Shown here: one piece after another, positions 16,787 through 26,900 of the stretch
Layout: the number at the start of each line of letters is the position of its first letter
How positions within the stretch are numbered: position 1 is the stretch's first letter
Notes under the pieces: generated by a model
Databases searched by the model: none
The model's input: only the letters and a program-made list of their open reading frames with translations
Told to the model about the DNA's origin: nothing
Source: Pseudoruminococcus_B sp937901805
GTDB taxonomy: Bacteria > Bacillota > Clostridia > Oscillospirales > Ruminococcaceae
Reading direction: 5' to 3'
DNA: 64,000 nucleotides
Assembly: GCA_963560245.1 (NCBI GenBank)
Contig: CAUWNS010000005.1
Coordinates: 50,575 to 114,574, forward strand
Position numbers and translations under genes: made by a program

Positions 16787-18193
16787 GTGGCAAAGGGAAC
16801 TTCTGCTATGCATACAGAGAAAAAACAGTTTTACCGGGATGTTTTTGCTTTGGTGCTGCCAATGGCTGCACAGAACCTCATTAATGTTGCGGTGACTTCG
16901 GCGGATGTCGTCATGCTCGGAAGGGTTGGGGAAACGGTGCTCTCCGCCTCTTCTCTGGCCGGTCAGGTACAGTTTATCATGACGCTGATTTTCTTCGGTC
17001 TGACTTCCGGCGCGGCTGTCCTGACTGCACAGTATTGGGGAAAAGGCGATACCGGTACGATTGAAAAGGTTTTGGGGATCACATTGCGCCTTTCGCTTGG
17101 CGTAGCGCTTCTTTTCACGGCAGCTGTACAGCTTTTTCCCTATCAAATCATGGGCCTGTTTACTCCGGAACCGGAAGTCATTGAGTATGGAGTACAGTAT
17201 TTGCAAATTGTGAGCATATCCTATCTGCTGATGTCCGTTACGATGATTTACCTCAATATTATGCGCAGCGTGGAACGTGTGATCATCTCGACCGCAGTGT
17301 ATCTCATCAGCCTGCTGACAAATATCTGTATCAACGCCGTTTTGATATTCGGAATGTTTGGATTTCCAAAGCTTGGAATCCGCGGGGCGGCAATCGGAAC
17401 GGTTGTTGCAAGAGGCGTGGAGCTGATCATTGTCCTGTGTTATGCAAAATTTATCAACAAAGATGTCCGACTCCGATTCCGACACCTTTTTGTCCGGGAT
17501 AAGATACTCCAGTCGGATTTTTTCCGTTATTCTATCCCGGTCACGCTCAATGAACTGATGTGGGGCCTGGGCAGTTCCATGAATACCCTGATCATTGGAC
17601 ATCTTGGAAGTTCAGCAGTGGCTGCAAATTCTGTTGCGCAGGTGACAAGACAACTCGCAACGGTCATTGCGTTTGGAATCGCCAATGCTGCGGCGATTAT
17701 GATTGGAAAAACCATTGGTTCCGGGGATAATGAAAAGGCACAGCGCTATGCAAAACGTTTTGTCCGGCTGACTTGGATTACCGGAGGAATTGGCTCCGTT
17801 GTGATCTTGCTGATAGGACCGATTGCATCGGCTGCGCTGGCGCTGTCGGATACGGCAAAAGCATATCTTACGCTGATGATGTTCGTCATGTCGTATTTTT
17901 CCCTGTTTCAATCTTATAACTCTACCATGGTAGTCGGGATATACCGGGCGGGAGGAGATACCAAGTTCGGCTTGTTTTTAGATGTCGCCACTATGTGGGG
18001 CTGCTCTATTTTATTTGGCGCTTTGGCGGCCTTTGTTTTCCATCTGCCGGTTCCGGTTGTTTATATTATTCTAATGAGCGATGAGATTATCAAACTGCCC
18101 TTTACCACGCACCGGTATCGCAGCAAGGTATGGCTGCGCAATGTGACACGGGAGACCTTTTCACAGCCGGATTCCGTCAAGCTGGAGGAATAA
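16787..18193 (+). CDS. MATE-family efflux transporter
   Basis: Cation-coupled exporter of the MATE/NorM superfamily, 468 residues and 12 predicted membrane helices in two related halves (first half from VLPMAAQNLINVAVTSADVVM, second from FRYSIPVTLNELMWGLGSS). The start is GTG 16787 with AAAGGGGGCGGG in front; ATG 16808 is the alternative. It has its own promoter and is separated from the RND/TetR unit by a terminator, so co-regulation is not implied. The VOC gene follows at 56 bp and may be co-transcribed. Substrate not predictable. Confidence 0.93.
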   Translation: MAKGTSAMHTEKKQFYRDVFALVLPMAAQNLINVAVTSADVVMLGRVGETVLSASSLAGQVQFIMTLIFFGLTSGAAVLTAQYWGKGDTGTIEKVLGITLRLSLGVALLFTAAVQLFPYQIMGLFTPEPEVIEYGVQYLQIVSISYLLMSVTMIYLNIMRSVERVIISTAVYLISLLTNICINAVLIFGMFGFPKLGIRGAAIGTVVARGVELIIVLCYAKFINKDVRLRFRHLFVRDKILQSDFFRYSIPVTLNELMWGLGSSMNTLIIGHLGSSAVAANSVAQVTRQLATVIAFGIANAAAIMIGKTIGSGDNEKAQRYAKRFVRLTWITGGIGSVVILLIGPIASAALALSDTAKAYLTLMMFVMSYFSLFQSYNSTMVVGIYRAGGDTKFGLFLDVATMWGCSILFGALAAFVFHLPVPVVYIILMSDEIIKLPFTTHRYRSKVWLRNVTRETFSQPDSVKLEE

Positions 18194-18249
18194 TAGAAGC
18201 TTGTTGTTTCATGTGTCCTGGGAGCATGGAATAGGAGGAAGATTGGAAG

Positions 18250-18708
18250 ATGAAATTCAAAAATCCTTTGCTGGTCGTATCGGATATGGAGAAAAGCGTT
18301 GCGTTTTATCAAAAGGTTCTGGGACTCCATGTGGTGATGGATTTTGGTGCAAACAAGACTCTGACGGGAGGATTGTGCTTGCAGACTCTGGAGAGTTATC
18401 GGGGGTTTTTAGGCACCGATCAGATTTTTTTCGGGGGCAATAATTTTGAGATTTATTTTGAAGAGGATGATATGATCTCCTTTTCCAATAAATTGGAAGC
18501 ATACGGCGTAGAACTGCTTCATCCGGTAAAGGAACATGCTTGGGGACAGCGTGTTATCCGTTTTTACGATCCGGACAGACATATTATTGAAGTCGGGGAA
18601 ACCATGAAATCTGTCTGTGAGCGTTTTAGGGATCGTGGTATGACCCTGGAACAGATTGCTGTTCGCATGGATGTGCCGATGAAATTTGTAAATGCATGTT
18701 TGCAGTAG
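18250..18708 (+). CDS. VOC-superfamily protein (glyoxalase/bleomycin-resistance fold)
   Basis: 152 residues. Residues 1-118 form the paired beta-alpha-beta-beta-beta modules of the VOC fold (NPLLVVSDMEKSVAFYQKVLG at the N-terminus, RFYDPDRHIIEVGE at the C-terminal metal-site strand). The last 35 residues (RFRDRGMTLEQIAVRMDVP) look like a small helix-turn-helix-like tail, an uncommon addition. Possible roles are an isomerase/lyase or an antibiotic-binding protein; position behind a MATE exporter fits either. RBS AGGAGGAAG. Confidence 0.85.
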   Translation: MKFKNPLLVVSDMEKSVAFYQKVLGLHVVMDFGANKTLTGGLCLQTLESYRGFLGTDQIFFGGNNFEIYFEEDDMISFSNKLEAYGVELLHPVKEHAWGQRVIRFYDPDRHIIEVGETMKSVCERFRDRGMTLEQIAVRMDVPMKFVNACLQ

Positions 18709-18794
18709 ATTTTGTCTGCAAAAAATAGTTTCATCGAAATTTGCATAAAAATACAGAGCATAGCTTGTGATTATCACGAAAATAGTAAAATCCG

Positions 18795-18823
18795 TTGTGA
18801 ATGAAGAATTTCTGTTGTATAAT
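18795..18823 (+). promoter_or_regulatory. sigma-A promoter of M20 amidohydrolase gene
   Basis: TTGTGA (18795-18800), 17-bp spacer, TATAAT (18818-18823), 35 bp before the GTG start. Confidence 0.75.
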
Positions 18824-18857
18824 TTAACTGTCATTCGTCAAAAAGGAGAGGGATTTT

Positions 18858-20153
18858 GTGACAATTGAACAGTTAAAGCAGCGTGCCTGCGAAGCAGTGG
18901 ATAAAAACAGAGAAAAGATTATTTCCATTGGAAAAAGCATCCTCCGTGAGCCGGAAATGGGCTATAAAGAATTTAAAACTGCCCAAAAGGTCAAGGAGGT
19001 TTTTGATGAACTGGGCTATTCCTATGTTGATCAGCAGGCAATTACCGGGGTGATTGCCACCGCTTCCGGGAAAGAGCATAAGGCCAAAATTGCAGTCATG
19101 GGTGAACTGGATGCGGTTATGGTTCCAAACCATCCTTTTGCAGATAAGGTGACAAATGCCGCCCATGCGTGTGGACATAATGTGCAAATTGCCACCATGC
19201 TTGGAACGGCAATTGCCCTGAAAGAGAGCGGCGTCATGGAGGAGCTGGACGGCGATGTAGCCCTTATGGCAGTCCCCAGCGAAGAGGGCGTGGAACTGGA
19301 GTACCGCAATGGACTGATCAAAGAGGGGAAAATCAGCTTTTTAGGCGGAAAACAGGAGTTTATCAAGCTCGGTTTGTTTGATGATATTGACGCGATGATC
19401 ATGCAGCATACCACCAAAGGGGATACGGTCAATGCAGGCGGTCCCGGAGGGATGGGCTTTATTGCAAAACTTGTCCGCTATATCGGTAAGGAAAGCCATG
19501 GCGCCGCACCGGATCAGGGGATTAACGCGCTTACCGCTGCCAGAATCGGCCTTGGTGCGGTCGATGCCATTCGGGATACCTTCCGCGATGAAGACGGCAT
19601 CCGCTGGCATCCAATCATTACCAAGGGCGGCGACCTGGTCAACGTAGTCCCGGGAGAGGTCAAAATTGAGAGTTTTGTCCGCGGTTACAGCCTGGAGGCT
19701 ATCAAAGACGCAAATTTCAAGATCAACCGTGCGCTCAAAGCGGGAGCAGATGCAGTCGGAGCTCAGATTGAAATCAACGATTTGCCGGGCTATACCTTTT
19801 TCCATGAGGATTTGGCGCTCAAACAAGTGGTGGAAGACAATTTTATCCAACTGGTCGGCAAAGACCATGTCGGAGTAGGCAAGGGCCTTACCACAGATGC
19901 AAATGATGTTTCCTACCTGATCCCAACGGTACACGCCTATGCGGGCGGAGCGGTCGGTACCGGTCACGGTGCGGATTATGCTGTGGAAAATGAAGAACTG
20001 GCTTATATTGTTGCTACCAAAATGCTGGTGATGACTTCCATTGATCTGCTGTATGACGGCGCAAAGAAAGCCATTGAAATCAAGAAAAACTTTAAACCCG
20101 TCTATACCAAAGAGGAATATCTGCGGGAATGGGGCGGATTGGAAATAAAATAA
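18858..20153 (+). CDS. M20-family amidohydrolase/metallopeptidase
   Basis: Zinc-dependent hydrolase of N-acyl amino acids or related amides (M20D-like), cytoplasmic, 431 residues. Metal-site motifs are GELDAV, HACGHNVQIATMLG and PSEEG; the HGAAPDQGINAL stretch begins the dimerisation domain (about residues 205-315), which interrupts the catalytic domain, and GTGHGADYAVENEE ends it. GTG 18858 follows AAAAGGAGAGGG. The gene has its own promoter and terminator. Close relatives act on aminobenzoyl-glutamate or N-acyl amino acids, but this one cannot be assigned further. Confidence 0.9.
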   Translation: MTIEQLKQRACEAVDKNREKIISIGKSILREPEMGYKEFKTAQKVKEVFDELGYSYVDQQAITGVIATASGKEHKAKIAVMGELDAVMVPNHPFADKVTNAAHACGHNVQIATMLGTAIALKESGVMEELDGDVALMAVPSEEGVELEYRNGLIKEGKISFLGGKQEFIKLGLFDDIDAMIMQHTTKGDTVNAGGPGGMGFIAKLVRYIGKESHGAAPDQGINALTAARIGLGAVDAIRDTFRDEDGIRWHPIITKGGDLVNVVPGEVKIESFVRGYSLEAIKDANFKINRALKAGADAVGAQIEINDLPGYTFFHEDLALKQVVEDNFIQLVGKDHVGVGKGLTTDANDVSYLIPTVHAYAGGAVGTGHGADYAVENEELAYIVATKMLVMTSIDLLYDGAKKAIEIKKNFKPVYTKEEYLREWGGLEIK

Positions 20154-20159
20154 ATCTCC

Positions 20160-20205
20160 TTTCAAAATCCCCGCTCTTCCCTATGGATGAGCGGGGATTT
20201 TGAAA
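20160..20205. terminator. bidirectional terminator
   Basis: Perfect 17-bp arms 20160-20176 and 20189-20205, GC core flanked by A/T ends on both sides. It can stop both the M20 gene and the minus-strand remnant beyond it. Confidence 0.88.
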
Positions 20206-20231
20206 TAACCGCGCTGGCCTCAGTATTTTGT

Positions 20232-20758
20232 TCAAGGATACAGGGATTTGATAGTTTCCCGGTACAAATTTTCTGTTAAAGCGGCAAAATTGGAAATTTC
20301 GCTCATCGTGCCGATAAGCGGGAATTTTTCCAGGGAAGCGCCCCGCAGTTTCTACTGGCATGCTGTTGCCAATTTATCGGCAAAAATTACCTCAATCTGT
20401 CTGCTGAAATCATTTTCAATTTGAATCGGCACGGGTTCTGTCAGTTCAAGGGAATTGTGCCAGTCAGCCATCAGTTTCTGGGCATGGACAAGCTGCGTTT
20501 CCCGCTGCTGAATGTCCTTTGCGGTCAACGCGCAGGCAGTGGAGTGTTTAATTTCCGGTTTTATCGGCAGCTGCCGGAAATCGGTTCAAAACCATTTGCT
20601 ATAGGGCGCATATTGATTACAATGCAAAAATACCAGCCTCATCAGCCCAGTAATTCTGACGTATAGCGTAGGTCCGGAAAATAGGCGTTCAAGAGGGATT
20701 TGGCAATCTCAAAGAAAAAATCTTCGCACAAAGTAAGCCCTTTGATAAATCCACTCAT
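20232..20758 (-). pseudogene. decayed DUF4037-like gene
   Basis: Minus-strand remnants of a DUF4037-type protein. The intact start (ATG at 20758, RBS AAAGGG) reads MSGFIKGLTLCEDFFFEIAK and stops after YTSELLG, where family members continue with a GSE-containing strand. A later piece in another frame reads LVFLHCNQYAPYSKWF; a frameshift then leads into TDFRQLPIKPEIKHST and QIENDFSRQIEVIFADKL, interrupted by an in-frame TAG, and on through LEKFPLIGTMSEISNFAAL to a final stop at 20232. So there is a large internal deletion, at least one frameshift and one nonsense codon. Family assignment is by recalled pattern, not by search. Confidence 0.72.
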
Positions 20759-20845
20759 CGATACTTTTCCCTTTGAATATTCTCTGCAACAACTGCTGCG
20801 GTTGTCCTTATCATGACATAAGGGTAGCTGGATTGCCATTTTCTT

Positions 20846-20883
20846 AAAAAATATCCTTCCCTGTACAGGGAAGGATATTTTTC
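20846..20883 (-). terminator. terminator of ddh
   Basis: Perfect 15-bp arms (20849-20863, 20866-20880) with a two-base loop; A-run on the plus strand gives the T-run for minus-strand transcripts. Confidence 0.88.
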
Positions 20884-20895
20884 TCATTCAGTAGA

Positions 20896-21882
20896 TTACA
20901 GCAATTCTTTGCGCAGAGTAGCGCCGCCTTTAACAGAGAGCATGGAAGGCGCGACGTCAAAAACCGTTTTTGCACCGCATTCCCCATTTTGTGCCATCCG
21001 GTAAGCGGCACGTGCATAGGCTACCAGGACGCTGGAAGTAAATTCCGGGTTGGAATCCAGCTTTAAGGAGTATTCGATAATGTGCTGATTGTCTCCATTG
21101 CCGGTCGACCCGCTGCGCAGGACAAATCCGCCGTGCGGCATTTTGCTGTGGTCACGCTTTAACTCTTCTTCGCTGATGAAATGGACGACCGTATCGTATT
21201 CGTCAAAATAATTCGGCATGGTCTTGATGTCGTGTTCAATCCGGGCTTTGTCGGCGCCTTCCTCTGCAACGACATAGCATTCGCGCAAATGTTTCTGACG
21301 GGTGGTGAGAGCCGGGTGCTCGCCGGAACGGACTGCTTCCAGAGCGGTTTCCATAGGGACGGTGTACTGGATGGCATTTTTAACGCCTGCTACCCTGCGG
21401 ATGGCATCCGAATGCCCCTGGCTGACGCCCTTGCCCCAGAACGTATAATTTTCCCCGTCCGGCAGGATAGATTCCGCATACAGGCGGTTAATGGAAAACA
21501 GTCCCGGATCCCAGCCGACTGAGATGATAGAGACATGCTTGGAATCTTTTGCTGCCTTGTCCACGGCTGTAAAATATTCCGGAATTTTAGCATGGGTATC
21601 AAAACTATCAATGGTATTGAACAGTTTGGCGACTGCAGGTCCTTGCTGCGGCAAATCAGTTGCAGAACCGCCGCACAAAATCATAACGTCAATCTTTCCT
21701 TGCATGCTGGAAAGATCGTCCATCGAATACACCCTGGCGCTTTTGGTTGCGATGTTTAAAGACGCAGGATTTCTCCTGGTGAAAACGGCAGCCAGTTCCA
21801 TATCGGGCGTATGAGAAATCGCAAGTTCCGCGCCGCGCCCGAGATTGCCGTAGCCGACAATGCCAACTCTGATTTTGCTCAT
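20896..21882 (-). CDS. ddh: meso-diaminopimelate dehydrogenase
   Basis: NADPH-dependent one-step conversion of tetrahydrodipicolinate to meso-diaminopimelate, giving lysine and the peptidoglycan cross-linker. 328 residues; Rossmann motif VGIVGYGNLGRGAE at residues 7-20, then SVGWDPGLFSINR and the active-site region GVSQGHSDAIRRVAGV, all typical of the family and its normal length. ATG with AGGAAGGGG upstream. A promoter and terminator bracket it as a single-gene unit. In Clostridia this pathway often replaces the succinylase or acetylase route. Confidence 0.95.
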   Translation of the reverse strand: MSKIRVGIVGYGNLGRGAELAISHTPDMELAAVFTRRNPASLNIATKSARVYSMDDLSSMQGKIDVMILCGGSATDLPQQGPAVAKLFNTIDSFDTHAKIPEYFTAVDKAAKDSKHVSIISVGWDPGLFSINRLYAESILPDGENYTFWGKGVSQGHSDAIRRVAGVKNAIQYTVPMETALEAVRSGEHPALTTRQKHLRECYVVAEEGADKARIEHDIKTMPNYFDEYDTVVHFISEEELKRDHSKMPHGGFVLRSGSTGNGDNQHIIEYSLKLDSNPEFTSSVLVAYARAAYRMAQNGECGAKTVFDVAPSMLSVKGGATLRKELL

Positions 21883-21950
21883 AGGAAATATCCCCTTCCT
21901 GTTTAAAATCTCTCTGTTTAGTTAGCAGCTTATAACTTCTGACTGGGTAT

Positions 21951-21979
21951 ATCATAGCACAGTTTACATACATGGACAA
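21951..21979 (-). promoter_or_regulatory. sigma-A promoter of ddh
   Basis: On the minus strand TTGTCC (21979-21974), 17-bp spacer, TATGAT (21956-21951). Confidence 0.65.
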
Positions 21980-22033
21980 TGAAGAAAATGTGAAGAATTT
22001 ATGTGTCCTAAAAAGAAAAAATAGTGAAAAACA

Positions 22034-22061
22034 GAAAAACACCCGCCATTTTGGCGGGTGT
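22034..22061 (-). terminator. terminator of the HPr-like gene
   Basis: Perfect ten-base arms ACACCCGCCA / TGGCGGGTGT (22039-22048, 22052-22061); the A-rich plus strand to the left gives a T-run for the minus-strand transcript. Confidence 0.88.
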
Positions 22062-22078
22062 ACGCAAGTGAATTCTAC

Positions 22079-22309
22079 TTACTCAACGATAAATGGTTTG
22101 ATTTCCTCAAGGAACTTCGCACAGTCATCGCTGTGGATTTCTGCTTTGATCGGTTTTGCAAGGTCAAGGCTGAAGATACCCATGATGGATTTTGCATCGA
22201 TTGCATATCTGCCAGAGATGAGATCTACATCGAAATCGTACTGGGAGACAATGTTGACGAAGTTCTTGACGTCGTTGATGGTGCCTAAAAGAATGTTGAC
22301 TGTTTTCAT
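22079..22309 (-). CDS. HPr/Crh-like protein lacking the phosphorylatable histidine
   Basis: 76 residues of HPr size and fold pattern. The region around Ser46 of HPr is conserved (DAKSIMGIFSL, Ser at residue 41), but the HARPA active-site segment is replaced by GTINDVKNF, so the PTS phosphotransfer histidine is missing. That is the arrangement of Bacillus Crh, a regulatory HPr paralogue that is phosphorylated only on serine. A role in catabolite control or as a protein cofactor is inferred. The ATG at 22309 follows AGGAGGTTGGAAATT. Single gene with a terminator; no HPr kinase, CcpA or enzyme I is in the window. Confidence 0.8.
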   Translation of the reverse strand: MKTVNILLGTINDVKNFVNIVSQYDFDVDLISGRYAIDAKSIMGIFSLDLAKPIKAEIHSDDCAKFLEEIKPFIVE

Positions 22310-22469
22310 AATTTCCAACCTCCTAAAATTGAATCGTGTTTTGCCGTAGATGGAAAGCAACTGCGGTTCTGCGGTATCCCCGCCGTAAAAATCAGGAATA
22401 ATAGCCGCTTTATACTATTATTACCATAAATAAACTATAACAGTCTGGCAGATTTTAGTCAACTGCTAA

Positions 22470-22498
22470 TTGTAATTAAAATGCAAATTCATTATAAT
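22470..22498 (+). promoter_or_regulatory. sigma-A promoter of mtaB
   Basis: TTGTAA (22470-22475), 17-bp spacer, TATAAT (22493-22498). The start codon is 105 bp on, leaving a leader of roughly 100 nt in which I see no clear RNA motif. Confidence 0.65.
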
Positions 22499-22603
22499 GT
22501 ATCTATATGTAGGTTGAAATTTTTACACATTTCCCATAAACTCAACACGTTTCCCCCGATTGCGTATGGGGAAATGGAATCCATGCAGGAAAGGCGGCAA
22601 GCA

Positions 22604-23899
22604 GTGAAGATTGCTTTTTACACCTTGGGATGCAAGGTAAACCAGTATGAAACCCAAATATTAAGACAACTCTTTTCCGCGAACGGCTTCACAATTGTTG
22701 ATGTGGAACAGCCTGCGGATATTTTTGTTATCAATTCCTGTACGGTCACTTCTTCCGGGGATAAAAAAACCCGTCAGATGATGCACCGGTTTAAACGCAA
22801 AAACCCAGGCGCCGTTATTGCCCTGACCGGGTGTTTTCCACAGGCTTTCCCGGATGCGGCAAAGCTGCTCCCGGAAGCGGATGTTATCACCGGCGCCTAC
22901 AACCGGCGCGGCTTGCTGGAAGCAGTGCTCAAAGCCTGTCAGACCGGGGAGCGCGTCGTTGATATCACTCCCCACCAGCGCGGAGAATCCTTTGAAGAGA
23001 TGAGCGCAGGCGGTTTTTTGGAGCGCACACGTGCCTATGTGAAAATTGAAGACGGGTGCGAACGATATTGCGCTTATTGCATTATCCCGAAAGCGCGCGG
23101 CCCTGTGCGTTCCAAACCGATTTCTTCTCTGGTAGAGGAGCTTACAGAACTCGCTCAGGCCGGGTATCGTGAAGTGGTTCTGGTTGGAATCAACCTTCCG
23201 TCATATGGAAAAGAATTGGGCCTTCGCCTGATTGACGCAGTGGAAGTGGCTGCCTCAGTGGAGGGGATCGAACGGATCCGCCTGGGCTCCCTGGAACCGG
23301 AGCTGCTCTCGGAGGAAGATATCGAGCGAATGTCCCGGATACCGAAACTCTGTCCTCAGTTCCACCTGGCATTGCAAAGCGGAAGCGATGCAACGCTGAA
23401 GCGGATGAACCGCCACTATGACTGTGCAGAATATGCGCGGATTGCAGACAGTCTGCGCCGCCATTTTGACAACGCCTCGATTACAACCGATTTGATGGTG
23501 GGTTTCCCTGGTGAAACAGAGGAGGATTTCCTTGTATCCGCAGCATTCGTCAAAAAAATGGAACTTGCAAAGGTTCATGTTTTCGCGTACTCTGTAAGAG
23601 AAGGGACTCGTGCGGCCGCTATGCCGGACCAGATCCCTCAGAATGTAAAGGAAGAACGCAGCCGTCGGATGATTGAGACCTGCAAGCAGACGAGATTTGC
23701 CTTTTTGCAGGCTCAAGTGGGGAAAACCTGCCGCGTACTGTTTGAACAGTCCTCTGCAGATGGGACGTATCAGGGGTATAGCGAAAATTATACCCCTGTA
23801 CATGTCAGGAGTGAGAATCTCCTGCATGGAAAAATCCTTCCGGTGAAAATCACCGGTATTTCAGAGGATGGGGATTCCTGTTTCGGTGAACTGGTATAA
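22604..23899 (+). CDS. mtaB: tRNA (t6A37) methylthiotransferase MtaB
   Basis: Radical-SAM enzyme that converts t6A at position 37 of ANN-decoding tRNAs to ms2t6A. About 431 residues in family order: N-terminal UPF0004 domain (starts KIAFYTLGCKVNQYET, with three cluster cysteines including SCTVTSSGDKK and TGCFPQ), radical-SAM core with CERYCAYCIIPKARG (CxxxCxxC), and a C-terminal TRAM-like domain. GTG 22604 preceded by AGGAAAGGCGG was chosen because homologues begin at KxAFYTLGCK; ATGs at 22574 and 22583 would add 7-10 residues. Own promoter; purL follows after 70 bp. Confidence 0.92.
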   Translation: MKIAFYTLGCKVNQYETQILRQLFSANGFTIVDVEQPADIFVINSCTVTSSGDKKTRQMMHRFKRKNPGAVIALTGCFPQAFPDAAKLLPEADVITGAYNRRGLLEAVLKACQTGERVVDITPHQRGESFEEMSAGGFLERTRAYVKIEDGCERYCAYCIIPKARGPVRSKPISSLVEELTELAQAGYREVVLVGINLPSYGKELGLRLIDAVEVAASVEGIERIRLGSLEPELLSEEDIERMSRIPKLCPQFHLALQSGSDATLKRMNRHYDCAEYARIADSLRRHFDNASITTDLMVGFPGETEEDFLVSAAFVKKMELAKVHVFAYSVREGTRAAAMPDQIPQNVKEERSRRMIETCKQTRFAFLQAQVGKTCRVLFEQSSADGTYQGYSENYTPVHVRSENLLHGKILPVKITGISEDGDSCFGELV

Positions 23900-23969
23900 A
23901 ACTGTTTTTTCTTTATGCAAGATAGAAAAGTCCTGATGCCATTAATGAAAAGCAAGGAGTGTCAAAACG

Positions 23970-26900
23970 ATGTCAGTGTACCGCATTTACGTCGAAAAAA
24001 AACCGGAGTTTGCTGTAGAAGCAAAAGGAATGTACCATGATATCAAAACCGCATTGTCCATCCAAGGGCTGGCGGGTATCCGCGTCCTCAACCGCTACGA
24101 TGTACAGGGTATTTCCAAAGAGCTGTTTGAGCAGGCTGTACCGACGGTTTTTTCAGAACCGCAGGTAGATGATTGTTCTTATGAGCTGGAACCCCTTTCG
24201 AAAGCGGAATCCGTGTTTGCTGTCGAATACCTTCCGGGGCAGTTTGATCAACGCGCGGATTCCTGTGCGCAGTGCATCCAGATCCTCTCCCAGGGGGAGA
24301 AGCCGTTGGTACGCACTGCACGGGTCATTATCCTCTCCGGGGAGATTTCCCAGCAGGAACTCGAAAAAATCAAAGCCTATGTCATTAACCCGGTGGAATC
24401 CAGAGAGGCTTCTCTCAATACATATGACACTCTGGAAGCGAATTATGAAATTCCGACATCAGTGGCAACTCTGACAGGCTTTACCTTGTTGGATGAAACT
24501 CAGCTTGCAGAATTTATCCAGACACAGGGTCTTGCCATGGATCTGGATGATATCAAGTTCTGTCAAAAATATTTCAAGGAGGATGAACAGCGCGATCCGA
24601 CTATCACTGAGATCAAGATGATCGACACCTATTGGTCGGATCACTGCCGACATACTACCTTTTCCACCCATATTGAACAGGTGGATATCAAGCCGGAATT
24701 TGTAAAGAAGGCATTTGAACACTACCTGAATACCAGGGAAGAACTTTACAGAGGAAAGAATAAGCCGATTACTTTGATGGATATGGCGGTCATCGGCGCA
24801 AAGAAGCTCAAAGCAGACGGCGTTCTGATCGATACGGATGAATCCGAGGAAATCAATGCGTGCTCAGTAAAAATCAAAGTAGACGTAGAAGGCGAAGAGC
24901 AGGATTGGCTGCTCATGTTCAAAAATGAAACCCACAATCACCCGACGGAAATCGAGCCGTTCGGCGGCGCGGCCACCTGTCTGGGCGGGGCGATCCGCGA
25001 TCCGCTCTCCGGGCGTTCCTATGTCTATCAGGCGATGCGTGTGACCGGCGCCGCCGATCCTACCCGGCCGGAAAGCGAAAAGCTGGAGCACAAGCTGTCC
25101 CAGCGGAAAATTGTCACCACAGCAGCGGCGGGCTACTCTTCTTACGGCAACCAGATTGGGCTTGCCACCGGCCATGTCCATGAGCTGTACCATCCGGGCT
25201 ATGTGGCAAAGCGGATGGAAATCGGCGCCGTCCTCGGTGCGGCTCCTCAGGAAAATGTGGTCAGGGAGCGTCCGCAGCCAGGAGATTTGATTGTCCTGCT
25301 CGGCGGCAGGACCGGAAGGGACGGCTGCGGCGGTGCAACCGGTTCTTCCAAATCACATACCGTGGATTCCCTGGAAACCTGCGGCGCTGAAGTGCAGAAA
25401 GGCAATGCGCCGGAGGAAAGAAAACTCCAGAGATTGTTCCGCAATGGGGAAGTCACCCGTCTGATTAAGCGCTGCAACGACTTTGGTGCGGGCGGAGTCT
25501 CCGTCGCAATCGGGGAGCTTGCCGACGGTCTGCACATTGATTTGAATAAAGTCCCCAAAAAATACGACGGCCTGGACGGAACAGAACTTGCCATCAGCGA
25601 ATCTCAGGAGCGCATGGCGGTGGTTGTCGCAGCAAAAGATGCGGAAAGATTTATCGAATATGCCCATACCGAAAACCTTGAGGCAACTGTTGTCGCACAG
25701 GTCACTGAGGATCCTCGTTTGGTGCTGGAGTGGAACGGCAGGAAGATTGTCAACTTGTCCAGAGAGTTCCTCAATTCGAACGGTGCAGTCAAACACACCG
25801 ATATTGTTGTGGAGGACGTCAAACCGTGCGGAGTGTCTGTCAAAGGGGACAGCACCGCAGAAAAATGGAAAAACCATGTCTCTTCTCTTAATGTCTGTTC
25901 ACAGAAAGGGCTGGTGGAACGCTTTGACTCCACCATCGGCGCGAATACGGTTTTGATGCCGTTTGGAGGAAAATATCAGCTCACTCCGGCACAGGCGATG
26001 GCTGCCAAAATCCCGGTGCTTGGCAAGGAGACGAAGACCTGTTCGCTGATGGGGTGGGGCTTTAACCCCTATGTCTCCAGTGCGAGCCCGTTCCATGGGG
26101 CAATGCTCGCGGTGATTGAATCCGTGGCAAAAGTAATCTGTGCCTCCGGAAGCTACCATAAATGCTGGCTGACCTTCCAGGAATATTTTGAAAGAACCCA
26201 GAACAACCCATCCAGATGGGGCAAACCGTTTGCAGCCCTGCTCGGCGCTCTGGAAGCACAGCTGAACCTGGGTATCGGCTCCATCGGCGGTAAGGATTCC
26301 ATGTCCGGAACTTTTGAGGATATCGATGTCCCCCCGACGCTGGTTTCTTTCGCAGTATCCGTCAGCAATACGGACAAAGTCCTTTCTCCAGAATTTAAAG
26401 AGGCGGGAAGCAAAGTTGTGTTCCTGGCTCCGAAATATGATGAAAACGGCCTGCCGGACTTTGAAAGCGTGAAAGAGGTCTTTGATGAAGTGGAAGATCT
26501 CATTGCAGAAGGAAAAGTGAAAGCTGCATGGGCAGTGACCAATGGTGGTATCGCTGAGGGCGTCTTTAAGATGGCGCTTGGCAACCGGATCGGCTTTGCC
26601 TTTGACGATGCGGTTTCTGATGAAAAGCTTTATGGTCCGACCAGCGGCGCGTTCCTTTTGGAACTGGATGAGGAAACCCCTTGTTCCGGCGTGGTTATCG
26701 GCCATACGGTCAAAGAATATACTATCCTGGCAGACAGCGAGATCTTGAATCTTGCGCAGTTGCAAAAGGCATGGGAGGATACGCTGGAACCGGTCTTTGC
26801 CTGCAATATTGAAACCGGTAAAGAAACTGTAAAAGAACTCTCTTTCCGGACAGAGCAGCATCTCTGCGCTCCGGTCAAGATCGCCCGTCCGAAAGTACTA

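Noticed and set aside
20421..20666. Plus-strand frame of 81 residues
   Set aside because: It is the reverse side of the decayed DUF4037-like gene.
22310..22603. Riboswitch in the mtaB leader
   Set aside because: A leader of about 100 nt exists but no conserved riboswitch core could be recognised.
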